NCBI RefSeq assembly: GCF_003595215.1
Contig: NZ_QYZP01000001.1
Coordinates: 806,001-870,000, forward strand
Source of the DNA: Nesterenkonia natronophila
GTDB lineage: Bacteria > Actinomycetota > Actinomycetes > Actinomycetales > Micrococcaceae
Direction of reading: 5' to 3'
Length of the DNA: 64,000 nucleotides
The notes beneath the pieces were generated by a model. That model was not told the DNA's origin. It saw only the letters and a program-made list of their open reading frames with translations, and did not search any database. The position numbers and the translations under genes are program-made. Each line of letters begins with the position of its first letter. Position 1 is the stretch's first letter. Shown here piece after piece: positions 25,643 through 37,190 of the stretch.

Positions 25643-28600
25643 ATGCAGTACAAGGTAGTCAATTTTCGCGCAGACCGCATCAGCGGCTGGCTGTTCGATC
25701 CTGACGCGCCCGCGGTGCGGAAGAGGATCGCCGTGATGGTCAACGGTGAGTGCACTACCACACTGATCTGCAACGTGTTTCGCGCCGAGTTGTCCGCGGA
25801 CGCGTTCCCGACCCGCAACATCGGCTTCCTCGGATCCCTGCCGCCGAATCTGTGGACAGGCGAAACCCATCAGGTCAGTCTGCAGGATCCCACCACGGGG
25901 GAGACATTTGTTGAGGGTGCCCTGGAGACGCCGGATGCCCGGATCTCGGCAGAGGCTGAGGTCAGCGGGGACGTTCGGATCACTGCCCGTGGGGAAGTTG
26001 GTGGCTGGGTCGCGCGAGCGGGTGACCGTACTACGGTTCAGGTGCTGGTGGATGGCCAGGAGATCTTCAAAGAGCGTGCAAACCAGAAGAAGCTGCGGTT
26101 CAACGGCAATGACTTCGAGGTCACAGCGCCGCCAGAGTTCACCTTCTCCGCGCAGGTACCGCCAGAGTACTTCGACGACGAACAGCACTTCGTGGAGGTG
26201 CGCGTCAACGCCACCGAGACCACGGTTGCGCAGTCCACGCTAAGGCTCGTATCCGCTCATCGGGAAAAAGCGGCACTAGAAGCGGATCGGCTGGCCGCCG
26301 CAGAGATCGACAAATTTGAGCCGTGGCGGAAGGACAGCTCCCAAGCTTCAGCCGTTCAGCTGGAGATGCTCAGTGTCACGGCCACCTTCGCTCGGGCCAG
26401 CTTGGCGGGTGAGCGCCTCCATGCACGATTGCTACTGCGTGTGGGCGAAGAGACCGCGGTGCTGCACCCGGTGGCGGAGCCGCACGGCGACGTCGGCTCG
26501 CTCGATACGCCGTCACAGCACTATGCCGCTGAGATCGGCGCCGGCGTTGGTTTCGAGCAGATGAGTCTATTCACGGTCGGTGACCCTTTAGCGACCACCT
26601 TCGATCTCCGGCTTGGTGACGAGGGTGGTAGGCGCCCCGCGGGCGTGCCTCACACATTGGCGGAGGACCATGAGGGAGAACTCGTCCTCTCGCCTGCGGA
26701 GCTGGATGCTGGCACGTTCGGCGGTCACGCATTCCACACGGCCGTTTTAGATGTCCCCGTCCAGGTGGTGCTGGACGAGCTGACCGAGGACGGGCCCCGC
26801 ACCTTAGCCTGGGCGGAGGCCTCAGAGGGCAGCAAAGACGTGCGGCGTCGGTTCGGCATATCGACCGGCTCGTACAGCCTCCCCCTCCCAGTGGAGGTGC
26901 TGCGGCGCACGTCCCATCTGACCCTGCGAGCGGTACACGCTCGTGGCGAGGAGGTTCTCTGGGAGGATGACGAGTTCTACCCGTCCAACCAGTTCCTGCT
27001 GGCTCAGAGTCTGAACACCTCCTCTCGAAGCAAGTCTTCGGACCTGGTGAAACGGGCCCGCCAGGCAGGCCGGGAACATTTCGTTGAGTCATTCTTGGGC
27101 ACTTATAAGTACGGCCAGGCCGACCTGAGCATTGAGGACATCACCGAGGCACTCAATGCCGGTGAGCAGGGCGGCTGTGATGTCCTGGAGCCCTCATCAG
27201 GGGCCATCTGGTACTGGCTCAAGGAGCTGCGTGCGCACCCAGGCCGAATCGACTGGTTTACACAGACCGCAGTGCGCAACCGGATTGGTGACGCCCGAGA
27301 TGTGCTCGCCTACGCAGCTTCCAAAGGAAGATTCGACTTTCCGCGAGTCCACGGGTTGTTGGAATCCGCACGTATTGAGATGTTCCGGCAGGATGCGGAG
27401 GAGCAGCTCCGCCGAGACCACTGGGCATCGGGCGTGTTGTCGCTTGCGCGCTACCTGTACAGCGCACCGCGGGACGAGATCGATTACCTGGACGCGCTGA
27501 CGCTCTACGGGATGCTGGAGAAGTGGCGCGGCCTCGAGCGGATTGAGGCAACCGACCGTTCCTACTATGGGGATCTGCTGATTTGGCGGGGCGAATTTAT
27601 GCGCGCCGCTGCAGTGCTCACAGCGGTGGATCCGGATCCAGTCTTCGACTATTCGCAGAACCTGTTGGCACTGAACGCGGTGAACCCGAACGTCAACGAA
27701 GAAACCAACCTGCCGGCGCCTTGGCACAGCGAGTTCAATGAACTGCTGAAGCAGGGAGGAGCCTCAGGAATTGGATTGCCCAAGGAGAAGGTGTCCTTCT
27801 ACGCGCTGACCTCAGAGGTGGAGGGCCCGCATGCTCGGATGGAGGACGGCCCTCTGGTCAGCGTTATCGTGCCCATCTTTGAGCCGAGCTGCGCCACTGA
27901 TGTCGCGGTAGCCTCATTACTGGGTCAAACGTGGGGGAACCTCGAGGTCATCATTGTCGATGACTGCTCGCCCTCAATGGATGAGCATGGAGAGCCGACT
28001 GGGTACCGGGAGCAATTGGAGCGCTATTCGGCATCTGACAGTCGGGTTCGTGTGGTATTCAACCAAAAGAACCGGGGCGCCTACTCGGTCCGCAACGATG
28101 GTCTGGATCTGGCCCGCGGTGAATTCGTGACGGTTGCGGACAAGGATGACTGGCATCACCCACAGCAGATCGAGATCCAGGCGAAGCAGCTGATGGAGAA
28201 CCCGGAGCTGGTGGCAAATGAGAGTAACTGGATTCGTGTCGATGAGGACCTGAAGTTCATCATGCGCTCAGCTACCGGCAAGGTGGTGTACCCGTCGCTT
28301 CCGTCGTTGATGTTCCGTCGTGAACAGGTCGTGCGGGACCTGGGTTATTGGGACCCGGTGCGGAAGTCTGGGGACTCTGAGTTCAAGAGCCGACTTGAGA
28401 ACTTCTACGGGACGAAAGTGGAGCCGGTTATCGATGCGCCGTTGGCATTCGCGCTTATGGACGGCGCAAACCTGACCCGCGAGGACATGGGAGTCGGATA
28501 CCTAGCTCCGGATCGGCGCGCTTATCTGCGGGGTTACAAGCGGTGGCACCGCGACATCCGGGAGGAGGGCGCAGATGCGTTCATGCCGAAGTCCCCTCAG

Positions 28601-29719
28601 GAGCGCCGTTTCGTGGCTCCTCCGTCTTTCTTGCCACGGAAGGTTGCCGAGCCTCCCAATTACGATGTGGTGTTCGCTTCTGAGTTTGGGTTCCTGGCGG
28701 GAAACTCAACGTCCCTATTCAACGAGATTTCGGTGTGCCTGAAGGCGGGTCTGCGAGTTGGGGTGATCCCGATCCAGAACGGCTTGATTCCTTCTGCGTC
28801 GAAGCGTCAGTTCGCTCGGAAGGTGGATGATCTGGTCCTGTCGGGGCAAGTGGATCGACTTTCATTAGACGTTGAGGCCTCTGCTGACTTGTTGATCGTG
28901 CGGTGGCCTACGGCAGTCCAGGCGGTCCGCGATACGAGCGCTCAACTAAAAGCGGGGCGGGCTGTGGTGGTATCGAACCACCCTCCGTATGAGCCGTCGG
29001 GTGAGCGGCGCAGCTACGACGTGTCACAGGTGACCCGCAATGTAGAGCGCCTATTTGGCGTGCGGCCGTTGTGGGCCCCCCAGAGTGAGCAGATTGGTGC
29101 CATGCTGGCGCCGATGATGCCTGCTTCGGATTTGGCGGACTTTTCCTGGAAGGGCATCATCGCCCTGCAAGAGGAACACGCCAGGCGGAATCGTTTTGAC
29201 CCGTCACGTAGGCCCGTGATTGGCCGTCACGGGCGGGACGATGCTGCGAAGTGGCCGTCTGACAGGGCAGTGTTCCGCCAGGTGTATCCAGTGGATGGTT
29301 CCGCGGAGGTCTGCATTCTTGGGGGCACTAAAGTGCCTCAGAAGCTTGGCTACCTGCCTCCGAGACCCAAGGGCTGGGAAGTGTATGTGTTCAATGAGAT
29401 CGAAGTTGGGGAGTACCTGGCCCACAAGATCGACTTCTTTGTGTACTTTCACTCGGACGGGTGGCTCGAGGCGTTTGGCATGGCCATCATAGAAGCCATG
29501 AGCTACGGGGTTGTATGCGTGCTTCCTCAACATTTTGAGCCAGTCTTTGGTGACGCGGCTGTGTATGCGGAACCGCACGATGTGCAGAGTGTCGTCCTAT
29601 CCCTTTGGGATGCTTCGGAGTACGCAGAGCAGCAGAGGCTAGCCCTTGAGTTCGTGGAGCGGGAGTGCACGCCTGAAGCGTACGTTCGGCGACTCCGCAA
29701 GTTGAACGTGGGCGTCTAG
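25643..29719 (+). CDS. Giant bifunctional glycosyltransferase (GT2 plus GT4-like) with beta-rich N-terminus
   Basis: 1,358 residues from ATG 25643 (a TTG directly before it is less likely). Layout by eye: beta-sandwich-like N-terminal domains to about 300 (starting VVNFRADRISGWLFDPDAPA), a middle helical part, a GT2 domain from about 738 (LVSVIVPIFEPSCATDVAVA, IIVDDCSPS, NQKNRGAYSVRNDGLDLARG, acidic motif VADKDDW), then from about 1006 a GT4-like domain with HSDGWLEAFGMAIIEAMSYG, where the EX7E motif is intact. The enzyme should add two different sugars, or a repeat unit, to a wall polymer. The whole GT2-GT4 arrangement recurs in the gene at 47410, including the ITG/VIGR block, so they are paralogues. 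No membrane segment is seen; action is at the cytoplasmic face. Confidence 0.88.
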   Translation: MQYKVVNFRADRISGWLFDPDAPAVRKRIAVMVNGECTTTLICNVFRAELSADAFPTRNIGFLGSLPPNLWTGETHQVSLQDPTTGETFVEGALETPDARISAEAEVSGDVRITARGEVGGWVARAGDRTTVQVLVDGQEIFKERANQKKLRFNGNDFEVTAPPEFTFSAQVPPEYFDDEQHFVEVRVNATETTVAQSTLRLVSAHREKAALEADRLAAAEIDKFEPWRKDSSQASAVQLEMLSVTATFARASLAGERLHARLLLRVGEETAVLHPVAEPHGDVGSLDTPSQHYAAEIGAGVGFEQMSLFTVGDPLATTFDLRLGDEGGRRPAGVPHTLAEDHEGELVLSPAELDAGTFGGHAFHTAVLDVPVQVVLDELTEDGPRTLAWAEASEGSKDVRRRFGISTGSYSLPLPVEVLRRTSHLTLRAVHARGEEVLWEDDEFYPSNQFLLAQSLNTSSRSKSSDLVKRARQAGREHFVESFLGTYKYGQADLSIEDITEALNAGEQGGCDVLEPSSGAIWYWLKELRAHPGRIDWFTQTAVRNRIGDARDVLAYAASKGRFDFPRVHGLLESARIEMFRQDAEEQLRRDHWASGVLSLARYLYSAPRDEIDYLDALTLYGMLEKWRGLERIEATDRSYYGDLLIWRGEFMRAAAVLTAVDPDPVFDYSQNLLALNAVNPNVNEETNLPAPWHSEFNELLKQGGASGIGLPKEKVSFYALTSEVEGPHARMEDGPLVSVIVPIFEPSCATDVAVASLLGQTWGNLEVIIVDDCSPSMDEHGEPTGYREQLERYSASDSRVRVVFNQKNRGAYSVRNDGLDLARGEFVTVADKDDWHHPQQIEIQAKQLMENPELVANESNWIRVDEDLKFIMRSATGKVVYPSLPSLMFRREQVVRDLGYWDPVRKSGDSEFKSRLENFYGTKVEPVIDAPLAFALMDGANLTREDMGVGYLAPDRRAYLRGYKRWHRDIREEGADAFMPKSPQERRFVAPPSFLPRKVAEPPNYDVVFASEFGFLAGNSTSLFNEISVCLKAGLRVGVIPIQNGLIPSASKRQFARKVDDLVLSGQVDRLSLDVEASADLLIVRWPTAVQAVRDTSAQLKAGRAVVVSNHPPYEPSGERRSYDVSQVTRNVERLFGVRPLWAPQSEQIGAMLAPMMPASDLADFSWKGIIALQEEHARRNRFDPSRRPVIGRHGRDDAAKWPSDRAVFRQVYPVDGSAEVCILGGTKVPQKLGYLPPRPKGWEVYVFNEIEVGEYLAHKIDFFVYFHSDGWLEAFGMAIIEAMSYGVVCVLPQHFEPVFGDAAVYAEPHDVQSVVLSLWDASEYAEQQRLALEFVERECTPEAYVRRLRKLNVGV

Positions 29720-29814
29720 GTCGGCGAGGGCACTCCCCCGGTGGGACTGTCCGCACTGCCTTAACAATGGTGTGGAGAGGCAGGTTAACACCGAGTCATC
29801 AAGAGCCGGCTCGC

Positions 29815-31776
<1,962 letters not shown>

Positions 31777-31777
31777 G

Positions 31778-33211
31778 ATGAGGAAGCAGAAGAGCGTCGA
31801 AATTGAGACGGGTAAGAGGCTAACCGTCCGTGAGACATCAATTCCTGGGCTAAAAGTGCTCGATCTATCCGTCCATGGTGATACCCGGGGCTGGTTCAAG
31901 GAGAACTGGCAGCGAGAGAAGATGGTGGCGCTGGGTCTGGAGGATTTCGGGCCCGTGCAAAACAACATCAGTTTCAACGCGGCACCTGGGGTGACGCGAG
32001 GCATTCATGCCGAGCCGTGGGACAAGTACATCTCGGTGTCGACGGGTCGCGTCTTTGGTGCTTGGGTGGATCTGCGCGAGGGGTCCAGCTTCGGCACGAC
32101 TTTTTGGTGTGAGATTGATCCGAGCGTTGCGGTGTTTGTGCCGCGGGGTGTGGGAAATGCGTTCCAGGCGTTGGATCAGAACACTGCGTACACGTACCTA
32201 GTGAATGATCACTGGTCTGCGGAGGCGCAGAATGAGTACACGTTCCTGAATTTGGCGGATGAGGCGGCGAATATCCCGTGGCCCATCCCCCTGAGCGAGG
32301 GGGAACTGTCGGAAAAGGACGAGGCGCACCCCCGGTTGGCCCACGTGATGCCGATGAAACCCCGGAAAACCTTGGTGATTGGTTCAACAGGTCAGCTGGG
32401 TGGCGCGTTAGCTGAGTTGTGGGCGGACCGCGACGATGTGGTGCTGGTCGGCCGGGACACAATAGACCTGGCACGCCCGGAGACTTTGGAAGCGGTGAAC
32501 TGGGCGGAGTACGGGACGGTCGTGAACGCAGCCGCGTATACGGCGGTGGACGCTGCCGAGTCTGCGGAGGGACGGGAGCTGGCTTGGGCTGTGAATGCTG
32601 CGGGCCCTGCGCGATTGGCGCGGATTGCTTCTGAGAGGCGCCTGCGGCTGGTGCACGTTTCGACGGACTATGTGTTTGACGGCACCCGGCAGGTCCATGA
32701 TGAGGATGAGCCGTTCGCCCCGCTAGGCGTGTATGGGCAATCCAAGGCTGCGGGCGATCATGCGGTGGCCTGCACCCCGAAGCATTACATTCTGCGGACT
32801 TCGTGGGTGATTGGAGACGGCAATAATTTTGTGCGCATTATGGCATCTCTGGCTGAGCGCGGCGTGGACCCGAGCGTGGTGAGCGACCAGGTAGGCCGCC
32901 TGACGTTCACGTCAGAAATTGCCAGAGCTATCGACCACTTGTTGGTGAGTAACGCGGAGTACGGCACGTACAATGTGTCGAACTCCGGGGAGCCGGTCTC
33001 GTGGGCGGAGGTCGCAAAGAGAGTGTTTGAGCTGTCGGGGCACGATGCTGCTCGTGTTACTCCTGTGACGTCGTTAGAGTACTTTGCAGGGAAGAAAGGG
33101 ATTGCACCACGTCCGGCCCAGAGCGTGTTCGACCTAACCAAGTTGGAGTCCACTGGGTTTAGCCCAGGGGATCAATTTGCCGGCCTCCAGAGCTATCTGA
33201 AGGCCGGCTGA
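31778..33211 (+). CDS. Fused dTDP-4-dehydrorhamnose 3,5-epimerase and reductase (RmlC-RmlD)
   Basis: 477 residues from ATG 31778. Residues ~1-195 are RmlC: VLDLSVHGDTRGWFKENWQR, NNISFNAAPGVTRGIHAEPW with the catalytic His, VFVPRGVGNAFQALDQNTAY. Residues ~200-477 are RmlD: TLVIGSTGQLGGALAELWAD, NAAAYTAVDAAE, VHVSTDYVFDGTRQVH, YGQSKAAGDHAV (Tyr and Lys of the SDR active site) and ILRTSWVIGDGNNFV. It performs the last two steps to dTDP-L-rhamnose. Fusions of this order are common in actinobacteria such as Arthrobacter relatives. The gene follows rmlB by one base. All four Rml activities are thus encoded here. Confidence 0.95.
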   Translation: MRKQKSVEIETGKRLTVRETSIPGLKVLDLSVHGDTRGWFKENWQREKMVALGLEDFGPVQNNISFNAAPGVTRGIHAEPWDKYISVSTGRVFGAWVDLREGSSFGTTFWCEIDPSVAVFVPRGVGNAFQALDQNTAYTYLVNDHWSAEAQNEYTFLNLADEAANIPWPIPLSEGELSEKDEAHPRLAHVMPMKPRKTLVIGSTGQLGGALAELWADRDDVVLVGRDTIDLARPETLEAVNWAEYGTVVNAAAYTAVDAAESAEGRELAWAVNAAGPARLARIASERRLRLVHVSTDYVFDGTRQVHDEDEPFAPLGVYGQSKAAGDHAVACTPKHYILRTSWVIGDGNNFVRIMASLAERGVDPSVVSDQVGRLTFTSEIARAIDHLLVSNAEYGTYNVSNSGEPVSWAEVAKRVFELSGHDAARVTPVTSLEYFAGKKGIAPRPAQSVFDLTKLESTGFSPGDQFAGLQSYLKAG

Positions 33212-33514
33212 GTATGGCCGGAGAGTCAGGGTGGCGCGGCTGCAAGTCGCTCCCGACTGACGTTGGAATGGGAGATTATCGGATGTTTGTAAATTTAGTG
33301 GTGTCCTGGGGGAAGCAAAGCGTAAGGATGAGCAGCCGATGGGGGAGACGGATGTCTCCAGCCCGCGACTCTCTGGACCTCTATGCGCTGCGGTCGTCCG
33401 TCCCGGCCCTAAATTGAGATAGATGGCGAGTATGTTTATGTCGTGCTCTAAAGTTGACTGTTAAATTGCCTGCCGTATGCGCCGCCCAATTGCCGGTGGC
33501 TTTGAGGACTACTA
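33212..33514. other. Non-coding stretch upstream of a coiled-coil protein gene
   Basis: About 300 bases between the rhamnose operon and the next gene. A 67-codon frame at 33214-33417 has no ribosome-binding site, Arg/Ser-rich composition and no family resemblance, so I treat it as non-coding. AT content rises toward 33450, and the region presumably holds the promoter of the genes at 33515-37041. Confidence 0.5.
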
Positions 33515-34630
33515 ATGATGTTGGATCAGATGTCTGGGACAGCAGTGTCACAGCTTGCACTAGTTAATATGACCGGTGAAGTCGATGCAGAATGGATGAC
33601 CGCGCTCAAGGGGACTTCTTCCGCATGGTCGATGCACACCATGCCCCGATTGAGCGACATCCAAGTCGCACTAGAGGAGAAAGAAGACATTCACGCCGTC
33701 ATCGTCTGCACTCCGCCCGAAAAGTGCATCGTGCGTGCGCTCCGAGCAGCGGGTGAACCATCGGAGGCTCTGGTGGCCTGGCAGGATTTTGCCGAGTCAT
33801 TGGTGCGTCTGCACGGTCGGTTTTGGCAACGTATGACGGTCATCGATACCACATTAGCCACGCCGGACGGGTTCGAGGTGTTGGCGCAGCGAATCGAATC
33901 GGTTGCGGGGATCACCCTTAGTGGACTGAATGAACTTCCAGTCACTTCGACTGCCGCGCGGCTCGGTACTGAGACGGTGGATCTCGACCTGGCCGCTCTT
34001 CAGCTGCTGAGCATGCGTCGGCCGGAGCAGCTCCGCGGAGAATTGGAAGCTATCACCCTCTCCGACAGTACGAAGCCCTACATTCCGGAACTGGTGGAGT
34101 CCTATCTGCAGCAGCGTTCCCGGGGCCGTGAGTCTGTCCGGAAGCAGGATAGGGAGTTCTCGGCAACGAAAAAAGATCTTGAAGCGGCACAGGAAGAGAA
34201 CTCGATGATCATCGAGCAGCTGCACAAGACGCAAGAGGAGCTAGAGCGTTACGTCCTAAGACAGCGCGAACAGAGTGCAAAAATAGAAGCGTTGAGCCGA
34301 GGACGTGAATACCGGCAGGCTAAGGTCGCTGAACTCGAACAAAAGGTCGAGGGGTTCCGCCGAGGGAGAGATTATCGGAAGGAGCGGATCGCAGAACTTG
34401 AGTCTGAACTTCAGGAGCGTGAAGACAAACTAAAGTGGCTGCGCTCGGTCTCTGAAAAGCATCGCCAGGCAGCGAGGGAGTTTAGAGCAGAAAGTCGTGA
34501 GCGGCAGGAGCGGATGGAGTCATTGGAGAAACGGCTGGCTGATCTAGATTCTAAGCTGAAGAGTATGAGGAGTTCACGCTCGTGGCGCTATACGAAGCCA
34601 CTGCGTAGGTTGAATGGTACCGGGGACTGA
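33515..34630 (+). CDS. Coiled-coil protein of a glycan locus, unknown function
   Basis: 371 residues from ATG 33515 (ATG 33518 also possible), with GAGG at 33504-33507. The first ~200 residues form an alpha/beta domain that I do not recognise (LVNMTGEVDAEWMTALKG, VIVCTPPEKCIVRALRAAGE). Residues ~215-360 are a long coiled coil rich in Glu, Arg and Lys, with a repeating SRGREYRQAK / RRGRDYRKER pattern. The protein ends in RSSRSWRYTKPLRRL, a tail seen in many polysaccharide-locus proteins at the border between coiled coils and glycosyltransferase or methyltransferase domains. It may be a scaffold or chain-length ruler for the polymerising enzymes; that is inference. It heads a three-gene run with the two proteins downstream. 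Confidence 0.72.
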   Translation: MMLDQMSGTAVSQLALVNMTGEVDAEWMTALKGTSSAWSMHTMPRLSDIQVALEEKEDIHAVIVCTPPEKCIVRALRAAGEPSEALVAWQDFAESLVRLHGRFWQRMTVIDTTLATPDGFEVLAQRIESVAGITLSGLNELPVTSTAARLGTETVDLDLAALQLLSMRRPEQLRGELEAITLSDSTKPYIPELVESYLQQRSRGRESVRKQDREFSATKKDLEAAQEENSMIIEQLHKTQEELERYVLRQREQSAKIEALSRGREYRQAKVAELEQKVEGFRRGRDYRKERIAELESELQEREDKLKWLRSVSEKHRQAAREFRAESRERQERMESLEKRLADLDSKLKSMRSSRSWRYTKPLRRLNGTGD

Positions 34631-34637
34631 TGGGAGC

Positions 34638-35762
34638 ATGGATCAGAGATCCCAAGAGTTGGGTGTTTTTTCGAGCGAGAGTGCGCCGTGGGATGTGGAT
34701 GGGACGATCCTCCACGTAGGTTCTGTCGATGAGCGTCTGCTAAGTGGCTATCTTTCATCTACGGCTACGCAAATCTATGTGGTTGACGCTGATCCACTTG
34801 CACTTCAGTCTGTCGAAGATAAAGCGCAACGCGACAAACGCCTTGAGACAAGTCACCGTGTAATTTCAAGTGATCACGAGTGGACAACGTTTTATATATA
34901 CAGTCAGACCGCGCATAACGGACTTCAGCCTCCCCAGGAAGTGCAGAAACGATACCCCGGTGTGCAACTCGTCAAAGAAGTCGACGTCGAGACGTGTTCT
35001 GTGGAGAGCTTGCTTGAGCAGGTTGCAATGAGTGAAGCTGAGACACATTGTCTGGTGGTAAACAGTGTTCACATTGCAAATCAAGTCTTGATGCAGTTTG
35101 GTGGGGTTGTGTCCTCCAACGTACGCCCACGCCTGGTGGTGCTCGGTAATCTGGATATTGCGGAGCAACTGGGCAGAAACGGAACGCTGCGCCTACTATA
35201 TTCGCGGGGCTACTCAATCACCGAGGTACTCTCCCTCCACGAAGACTTCACCTTGCTGATGGCGCAACCGACGTCTCAGATCAAGGAACTTAGCGATCGT
35301 CTGAGGGAATCCCAGGGCGAAAGAGATGAGTGTCGGGAGAAGTTTGAAGACGCGAAGCAGAAATTCAGGGAACGACTTGCTGAATTGGAAGCCCAGCAAC
35401 AGATTGAACTGGCTGAAGCGAAAAACCGGTGGGACCAGCAACAACGCAGGGACAAGAGCCAGACGAAAGAAGAAGTGCGGCTCAGAGACGAGCAGGACAG
35501 TCAACTCGCTGAGCTACGAGACGATCTGGTAAAGGCCCAAGAGCAGCTTGCGTCCAGCTCCCAGGAGCTCGAAGAAGCTGACCAACGTATGCAGAAAATT
35601 GCAAAGCGAAACACGGCACTTCGCACAGAGAACCAACTTCTGAAGGCCGAGGAAGAGGAACTCAAAAAGCGTCAGAAGACGCTGGATGCCGAGATCCTCA
35701 AGGTTGAAGTCCAGTTACAGATGCTCAAGGAGTTGCTAGTTAAGGCTCGCGATGACGATTGA
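34638..35762 (+). CDS. Rossmann (methyltransferase-like) domain plus coiled coil, unknown function
   Basis: 374 residues from ATG 34638; an in-frame ATG 34614 would overlap the previous gene by 17 bases. The N-terminal ~200 residues look like a class I methyltransferase or FkbM-like fold: ILHVGSVDERLLSGYLSST then IYVVDADPLALQSVEDKAQR, and later EVDVETCSVESLLEQVAMSE. The glycine-rich S-adenosylmethionine loop is degenerate, so activity is doubtful. Residues ~215-370 are an uninterrupted coiled coil (Gln/Glu/Lys-rich). It follows the same plan as its upstream neighbour (globular domain then coil), and the two could pair through their coils. The 3' end overlaps the next gene by 11 bases. Confidence 0.7.
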   Translation: MDQRSQELGVFSSESAPWDVDGTILHVGSVDERLLSGYLSSTATQIYVVDADPLALQSVEDKAQRDKRLETSHRVISSDHEWTTFYIYSQTAHNGLQPPQEVQKRYPGVQLVKEVDVETCSVESLLEQVAMSEAETHCLVVNSVHIANQVLMQFGGVVSSNVRPRLVVLGNLDIAEQLGRNGTLRLLYSRGYSITEVLSLHEDFTLLMAQPTSQIKELSDRLRESQGERDECREKFEDAKQKFRERLAELEAQQQIELAEAKNRWDQQQRRDKSQTKEEVRLRDEQDSQLAELRDDLVKAQEQLASSSQELEEADQRMQKIAKRNTALRTENQLLKAEEEELKKRQKTLDAEILKVEVQLQMLKELLVKARDDD

Positions 35763-37041
35763 TGCCGAATGGTTGGCGGGTCGGTGGGAAGCCGTTTCAA
35801 GCTCCCCTGTTCAACAGTCCTCCGCAAATGATGGGCAGCGGTTCCAAGCATTGCTGCAGCAGGGTCGGTTTGAGGAGGCTCGAGAGATCATTACTTCCGG
35901 TTCCATGGAACCAACGGTTGCGGCTAAAGCGCTTTCGGCGGCGGTGCACACATCTCTGGGCCGCATTGCTTTGCTTAATAATAGGGAGTCGCAGGCTCAA
36001 AGTCACTTCCAGACCAGTATAGAGACACTCGCTCCTGCGTGGGTAACCGACAATACGGTTGATATGAGAGTCCAGGAACAATTGAGGCAACTTGATCTGC
36101 CCCCGCGGGTACCAGGTACTCCCTATGAGGAGTCTCAGAGGAGAGAATGGGTGGGAGAAGCGTGGCTTGAGGCAGCCCGTGGCACCTTTCCTAAGTCGAC
36201 GGAAATTTTGATAGCTCTGGCGGAAGGGTCCTTCCTTCGGAAAAATTATGATGAGGCGATCAGGCATTGGCAGCAGCTGTCTGCAGTGATGCAGGGTGCT
36301 ATGCCACAGGAGTTCTATAATCGCCTTGATAAGGCGTACCAAGCTCAAGGAAGCTTCCCCTCCGGCACTCCCGACGAGGAGCAACTGCGCGGTAGCATGG
36401 ATAAACATAAGTTTCTGGAAGCGATGCATCGCGATTTGGACCCCGACTTATATCTCGAGATCGGCGTGCAGTCGGGTGTAAGTTTTCGCCTCGCACGGTG
36501 CCAAGCGATTGGTGTTGATCCAATGCCATATCCAAGCTTGGGCTTGAGCAAGAACCATACCTTGCTGCAAATGACGAGCGACACTTTTTTTGATGAGGAA
36601 GCGGAAGTGTGGTTAGTGAATTCTCCTGACCTTGTATTCATAGATGGAATGCATTTGTTCGAGTTTGCTTTGCGTGATTTTATTAACGTGGAGAAGTTTT
36701 CGTCGAAAAACACGATAGTAATAATGGATGATATTTTCCCAGGGCACCCTGCTCAGGCTGAGCGTGACCGTCGCACGCGGGCGTGGACTGGCGATGTATG
36801 GAGGCTCGCTCACGCACTACGTGAGTTTCGACCGGATCTTCAACTAGATACTTTAGATGTTAGTCCCACCGGGCTTCTGGTGATTCGCAATCTTGACCCG
36901 GATAACGTTCTTCTGAGCCAAAGGTATGAAACAATTGTGGAAGCGACACTGAAGACGGATTTAGATTTAGAACGTTACGTAGAGAGAAGTAATTCTATTG
37001 ATCCACATAAATGGCTCAGTGAATCGAGACTAAAAATGTAA
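35752..37041 (+). CDS. Class I SAM-dependent methyltransferase (Methyltransf_24 type) with helical-repeat N-terminus
   Basis: 429 residues. The first ~210 residues are helical and TPR-like (FQALLQQGRFEEAREIITSG; ILIALAEGSFLRKNYDEAIR). The C-terminal half is a methyltransferase of the CmcI/Methyltransf_24 type: LYLEIGVQSGVSFRLARCQA is motif I, followed by AIGVDPMPYP, PDLVFIDGMHLFEFALRDF and TIVIMDDIFPGHP. Such enzymes methylate sugar hydroxyls in glycan loci. The ATG at 35752 lies inside the end of the preceding gene. Codon usage becomes more AT-rich toward the 3' end than in the 5' half, as in the following non-coding stretch. Confidence 0.85.
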   Translation: MTIDAEWLAGRWEAVSSSPVQQSSANDGQRFQALLQQGRFEEAREIITSGSMEPTVAAKALSAAVHTSLGRIALLNNRESQAQSHFQTSIETLAPAWVTDNTVDMRVQEQLRQLDLPPRVPGTPYEESQRREWVGEAWLEAARGTFPKSTEILIALAEGSFLRKNYDEAIRHWQQLSAVMQGAMPQEFYNRLDKAYQAQGSFPSGTPDEEQLRGSMDKHKFLEAMHRDLDPDLYLEIGVQSGVSFRLARCQAIGVDPMPYPSLGLSKNHTLLQMTSDTFFDEEAEVWLVNSPDLVFIDGMHLFEFALRDFINVEKFSSKNTIVIMDDIFPGHPAQAERDRRTRAWTGDVWRLAHALREFRPDLQLDTLDVSPTGLLVIRNLDPDNVLLSQRYETIVEATLKTDLDLERYVERSNSIDPHKWLSESRLKM

Positions 37042-37190
37042 TATATTAAAGTGTGTGCGTGTTTTATATTGGTAACGTGGTAAATTACTGAACTGTCAAA
37101 TTACTGTCATGTTTATAACAGTGAGAATTGCGAGTCGGGATGCATTTAAAGTGATGTTTAAAGTAGAAGAAATGTTTTGGGAGGCACGCC
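37042..37190. promoter_or_regulatory. AT-rich intergenic region with direct repeats, probable promoter
   Basis: This 149-base stretch is much more AT-rich than the window average. It contains AAATTACTG twice (about 37082 and 37097, separated by 7 bases) and TTTATAAC as a possible -10 region. A good ribosome-binding site (GGGAGG) just before GTG 37191 closes the region. It most likely drives the glycosyltransferase downstream. Confidence 0.45.

Noticed and set aside
33214-33417. 67-codon frame after the rhamnose operon
   Set aside because: No ribosome-binding site, no recognisable domain, and composition unlike neighbouring proteins.
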